The translations under genes and the position numbers were made by a program. 9,648 bases of DNA from Chloroflexota bacterium (GTDB lineage Bacteria > Chloroflexota > Dehalococcoidia > Lucifugimonadales > Lucifugimonadaceae). Below, one piece after another: positions 7,424-9,648 of the stretch. The stretch covers positions 1 to 9,648 of the forward strand of contig JAJCYX010000078.1 in assembly GCA_029262715.1 (NCBI GenBank). Direction: 5' to 3'. Numbering within the stretch: the first letter of the stretch is position 1; each line of letters opens with the position of its first letter. The notes below the pieces were generated by a model. It was given only the letters and a program-made list of their open reading frames with translations, was not told where the DNA came from and did no database searches.

Positions 7424-8965
7424 ATGTTGAATCCCCGGACGGCTGTTGCGAAAACGCTCATGGTGCAAGGGACCGGATCGTCGGTCGGCAAGAGCACCCT
7501 GACCGCTGCGCTGTGCCGGATCTTCATGCAGGACGGCCTGCGAGTGGCTCCTTTCAAAGCTCAGAACATGTCCAACAACGCTTTCGTAACTCCCGATGGC
7601 CTTGAGCTTGGGAGGTCGCAGGCTGTTCAGGCGGCGGCGGCAGGTATCGAGCCATCGGCCGACATGAACCCGATTCTGCTGAAACCTGAGGGAGACGGCA
7701 GGTCGCAGGTTGTGCTCAACGGCCGACCAGCCGGTAGCTTCAAAGCACGTACCTACTATGAGGGTAGAGAGAAGCTCTGGGCCGAGGCGACTGCTGCCCT
7801 CGATCGTCTCCGGGCAGCATACGATCTGCTGGTAATTGAGGGTGCTGGTTCACCGGCTGAGGTGAACCTGAGAGACCGCGACATCGTGAACATGGAGATT
7901 GCGCTGTACTGCGAGTCTCCTGTGTTACTGGTGGCGGATATCGACCGTGGAGGAGTGTTCGCCTCGCTGCTCGGCACGCTTGAGTTGTTACGACCGGATG
8001 AGCGTGCGCTTGTGAAGGGGTTGGTGATTAACCGTTTCAGGGGAGATCGCTCGCTGCTGGAACCGCTTCCGCAGATGATTGCCGACCGCACGGGGGTGCC
8101 TGTAGTTGGAGTTGTGCCGATGGTTCCCGATCTGCTGGTGCGCGAAGAGGACGGCATGTCGCTGGAGCGGGAGCACTCTCTTCGTAAACAGGGATCAGAG
8201 GATTCGATCACCGTCGCGATTCTCCGACTGCCGCGCATCTCCAACTTCGACGATTTTGATCCACTGGCGAGGGCCGGTGTAAATATCAGGTTTGCACGAG
8301 ACGCTGTGGAGTTGGCAGATGCGCACATCGTGATTATTCCCGGGACGAAGCACACGATTGCTGATCTGCGTTGGATGAAGAGTCGAGGGCTTGATCAAGC
8401 CGTGGTTACTGCCGCAAATCGCGGAGCCGTGGTCGCTGGTATTTGTGGCGGATACCAGATGCTGGGCGAGATGCTGAACGACCCAGAGGGTGCAGATGGC
8501 GGAGTGCCTGATGCCGAACCCGGTCTCGGGCTTCTGCCTGTGAACACGGTTTTCAGCAACGATAAAGTGACGAGGCGAGTAGAGATTCGGGTTGCCGCGG
8601 GCGCACAGGTTTCATCGCTAACAACCGGTGCTTCGGGTAGCGGATACGAGATCCATTCAGGTGAGACGCTGGTGAACGATGGTCAGCAGGTCATGCCTAT
8701 GCTGGAGATTGACCGAGGGGACGGCGTTAGCAGAATAGACGGCGCTGTCTCTGGCGATGGCAACATCATGGGCTGCTACGTGCATGGTCTATTTGACTCT
8801 CCTGAGGTCCTGCGACCGTTGTTAGAGTCAGTTGCCGACCGGTTTGGACTCGAGCGGCCAGTGGTTAGCCCGTTCTCAATGGAGGACGAATACGACCGGC
8901 TGGCGAACGTGGTTCGAGAGTCCCTGGACATGGAGCTAATCCGAGAGGTGTCAGGCATCGGTTGA
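7424..8965 (+). CDS. cobQ: Cobyric acid synthase (glutamine-hydrolysing)
   Basis: CobQ amidates the b, d, e and g side chains of adenosylcobyrinic acid a,c-diamide, using ATP and glutamine. With the ATG at 7424 it is 513 residues, close to the family norm. The N-terminal synthetase domain carries the P-loop GTGSSVGKS (16-24), PFKAQNMSNNAF (43-54), EGAGSPAEVNL (139-149) and DIDRGGVFASLLGT (172-185). The C-terminal class I amidotransferase-like domain has the nucleophile Cys341 in GICGGYQMLG, YEIHSGE (408-414) and the catalytic His454 in CYVHGLF. I prefer ATG 7424 over an in-frame TTG at 7388: GGGAG (7415-7419) lies 4 nt upstream, and the extra 12 residues would be a low-complexity tail outside the fold. 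It follows cobO, which acts on the neighbouring pathway step. Confidence 0.95.
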   Translation: MLNPRTAVAKTLMVQGTGSSVGKSTLTAALCRIFMQDGLRVAPFKAQNMSNNAFVTPDGLELGRSQAVQAAAAGIEPSADMNPILLKPEGDGRSQVVLNGRPAGSFKARTYYEGREKLWAEATAALDRLRAAYDLLVIEGAGSPAEVNLRDRDIVNMEIALYCESPVLLVADIDRGGVFASLLGTLELLRPDERALVKGLVINRFRGDRSLLEPLPQMIADRTGVPVVGVVPMVPDLLVREEDGMSLEREHSLRKQGSEDSITVAILRLPRISNFDDFDPLARAGVNIRFARDAVELADAHIVIIPGTKHTIADLRWMKSRGLDQAVVTAANRGAVVAGICGGYQMLGEMLNDPEGADGGVPDAEPGLGLLPVNTVFSNDKVTRRVEIRVAAGAQVSSLTTGASGSGYEIHSGETLVNDGQQVMPMLEIDRGDGVSRIDGAVSGDGNIMGCYVHGLFDSPEVLRPLLESVADRFGLERPVVSPFSMEDEYDRLANVVRESLDMELIREVSGIG

Positions 8966-9070
8966 GACGAGACACACCCGACACCGGCACGAGCCGTCCA
9001 AGTCTGAGTAGAATACGTACTATTCGTTGACAGATCGCCTTCCACTATCAATTTGGCCAGAGATACCCAG
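8966..9070 (+). promoter_or_regulatory. Gap after cobQ with palindromic candidate promoter
   Basis: This 105-nt gap holds a weak hairpin, CGGC-ACGA-GCCG (8985-8996), without a following T-run, so it is not a convincing terminator. TAGAAT (9009-9014) is a candidate -10 for the next gene. It overlaps an inverted repeat, GAATA (9011-9015) with TATTC (9021-9025), that contains the perfect palindrome TACGTA (9014-9019). This could be an operator. No good -35 was found upstream. Confidence 0.3.
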
Positions 9071-9271
9071 ATGCAGAAGCTCCATAACGATTTCACCGAT
9101 CAGATGCTAATCCTGCTGGCAGTCATAGTTCCTGCACTCATCGGTTCGTGGATAGGTGGCGGCGGTGGTTTCTTCATTGGTCTAATAATCGCACTGCCGA
9201 TCACCATTGCTCTCATTCGATACATCGAGGGTGAGTTGCCTGGCATGAAGAGCAGTAGCAGCAAGCGCTAG
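9071..9271 (+). CDS. Small two-helix membrane protein, unknown function
   Basis: This 66-residue protein has a short polar N-terminus and two hydrophobic helices (about residues 12-28 and 34-52), separated by a run of five glycines (29-33). It ends in a Ser/Lys tail. The hairpin of helices loosely recalls small AtpI-like or accessory membrane proteins, but no diagnostic motif is present and no function is assigned. The chosen start is ATG at 9071, with a weak AGAG (9059-9062) 8 nt upstream. An in-frame TTG at 9053 would add six residues and has no visible Shine-Dalgarno. It is separated from cobQ by 105 nt with its own promoter-like palindrome, so it is probably a separate unit. Composition and frame look genuine, but the short length limits confidence. 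Confidence 0.6.
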   Translation: MQKLHNDFTDQMLILLAVIVPALIGSWIGGGGGFFIGLIIALPITIALIRYIEGELPGMKSSSSKR

Positions 9272-9485
9272 TCAGCCTGTTTGGCACGCATTCAGCCTCA
9301 GTAGTTACTCAAATGCGCTGGATGAACCGTGTTTAGAGCCAAAAACCCGTAATCAACTCTGGGTATTGGCCATCAGACACGGCAAAAAAGGGCATTCTGC
9401 GGTAGAATTAACAGGTTGGGGTTTGGGAAACCAGTAGAGGTTGACCGCTTCAATACGGCCGGCAGACCAGTAAAGAGAGCAATAT
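9272..9485 (+). promoter_or_regulatory. Intergenic region and leader before the right-edge gene
   Basis: In this 214-nt gap without a gene I see three things. An imperfect two-part stem pairs GCCA and ACCC (9338-9341, 9345-9348) with GGGT and TGGC (9361-9364, 9367-9370); it has no following T-run and so is a poor terminator. TAGAAT at 9403-9408 is a candidate -10 about 78 nt before the next ATG, without a clear -35. A 5-bp hairpin, GGTTT-GGG-AAACC (9420-9432), would lie in the resulting 5' leader. GAGAG (9475-9479) is a weak Shine-Dalgarno 6 nt before the ATG at 9486. Confidence 0.3.
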
Positions 9486-9648
9486 ATGACCAAGTCCACA
9501 TCCGCATCTGACGAAACCGTAGCTAGCACAGACGGAGCGGATAGTGGCTGCACTCACCACTGGGTTATTGAGCCACCGAACGGTGCAGTGAGCAAGGGCA
9601 AATGCAAGCTTTGCGGAGTTGACCAGGAGTTCCGGAACTCGTTCGAGT
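9486..9648 (+). CDS. Small CxHH...CxxC putative zinc-binding protein, partial
   Basis: An ATG at 9486 opens a frame that is still open at the window end, giving 54 residues. The first 20 or so are Ser/Thr/Asp-rich and probably disordered. A compact Cys/His region follows: Cys22, His24 and His25 in CTHHW, then Cys40 and Cys43 in CKLCG, ending EFRNSF. The spacing suggests a single zinc ribbon or knuckle. I recall similar short HHW...CxxCG proteins in Chloroflexota and Actinobacteria, but that is memory, not a search. Candidate roles include a small regulatory or adaptor protein; none can be shown. Support for the start comes from GAGAG 6 nt upstream. The C-terminus lies beyond the window. Confidence 0.65.
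   Translation, partial: MTKSTSASDETVASTDGADSGCTHHWVIEPPNGAVSKGKCKLCGVDQEFRNSFE

Noticed and set aside
7756..8355. Minus-strand open frame of 199 residues inside cobQ
   Set aside because: It is a Ser/Arg-rich antisense shadow of a well-supported cobQ gene, with no motif.
8985..8996. Rho-independent terminator after cobQ
   Set aside because: The stem is only 4 bp and is not followed by a T-run.
9027..9032. Perfect TTGACA as a -35 for the small membrane protein
   Set aside because: No -10-like hexamer lies 16-18 nt downstream, and the implied transcription start would be almost at the start codon.
9338..9370. Rho-independent terminator after the small membrane protein
   Set aside because: The stem is interrupted and the sequence after it is purine-rich with no T-run.

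Overview
The window reads as an ordinary stretch of bacterial chromosome carrying cofactor, transport and conserved-hypothetical genes. The double DUF3179 membrane protein, the very large two-module FtsX-type permease and the small Cys/His-rich protein at the right edge are reminiscent of marine Chloroflexota (SAR202 or Dehalococcoidia-like lineages). That placement is inferred from gene content and rests on no phylogeny. There are no rRNA or tRNA genes, transposases, CRISPR arrays or phage genes, and no obvious sign of recent transfer.

Layout, left to right. At 1-188 is the 5' end of a minus-strand RraA-family gene that runs off the left edge. A divergent control region (189-362) separates it from a plus-strand pair: a membrane-anchored tandem DUF3179 protein (363-1637) and a MobA-like molybdenum cofactor nucleotidyltransferase (1634-2332), joined by a GTGA stop/start overlap. 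One base after mobA lies the stop codon of a minus-strand ABC exporter operon. It consists of a 239-residue ATPase (5873-6592) and a 1180-residue permease (2334-5876), joined by an ATGA overlap. A second divergent control region (6593-6819) separates this exporter from a plus-strand corrinoid pair: cobO (adenosyltransferase, 6820-7365) and cobQ (cobyric acid synthase, 7424-8965). A small two-helix membrane protein (9071-9271) follows. Last comes the start of a small CxHH...CxxC protein (9486-9648) that is cut by the right edge.

How the genes work together. CobO and CobQ act at neighbouring steps of late adenosylcobalamin synthesis: CobO adenosylates the corrinoid and CobQ amidates adenosylcobyrinic acid a,c-diamide to cobyric acid. 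MobA adds a nucleotide to molybdopterin to make the dinucleotide form of the molybdenum cofactor. The ABC pair is of the LolCDE/MacB/FtsX type and has an unknown substrate.

I did not find a clearly new multi-gene system. The most unusual signals are non-coding: three related ACGAGTC-containing repeat units just upstream of cobO, a GC hairpin holding the cobO Shine-Dalgarno, phased short repeats in front of the exporter operon, and a bulged inverted repeat bracketing a candidate -10 in front of the DUF3179 gene. Among the proteins, the DUF3179 copies both lack the usual cysteine motif, and the permease carries an extra central membrane block.
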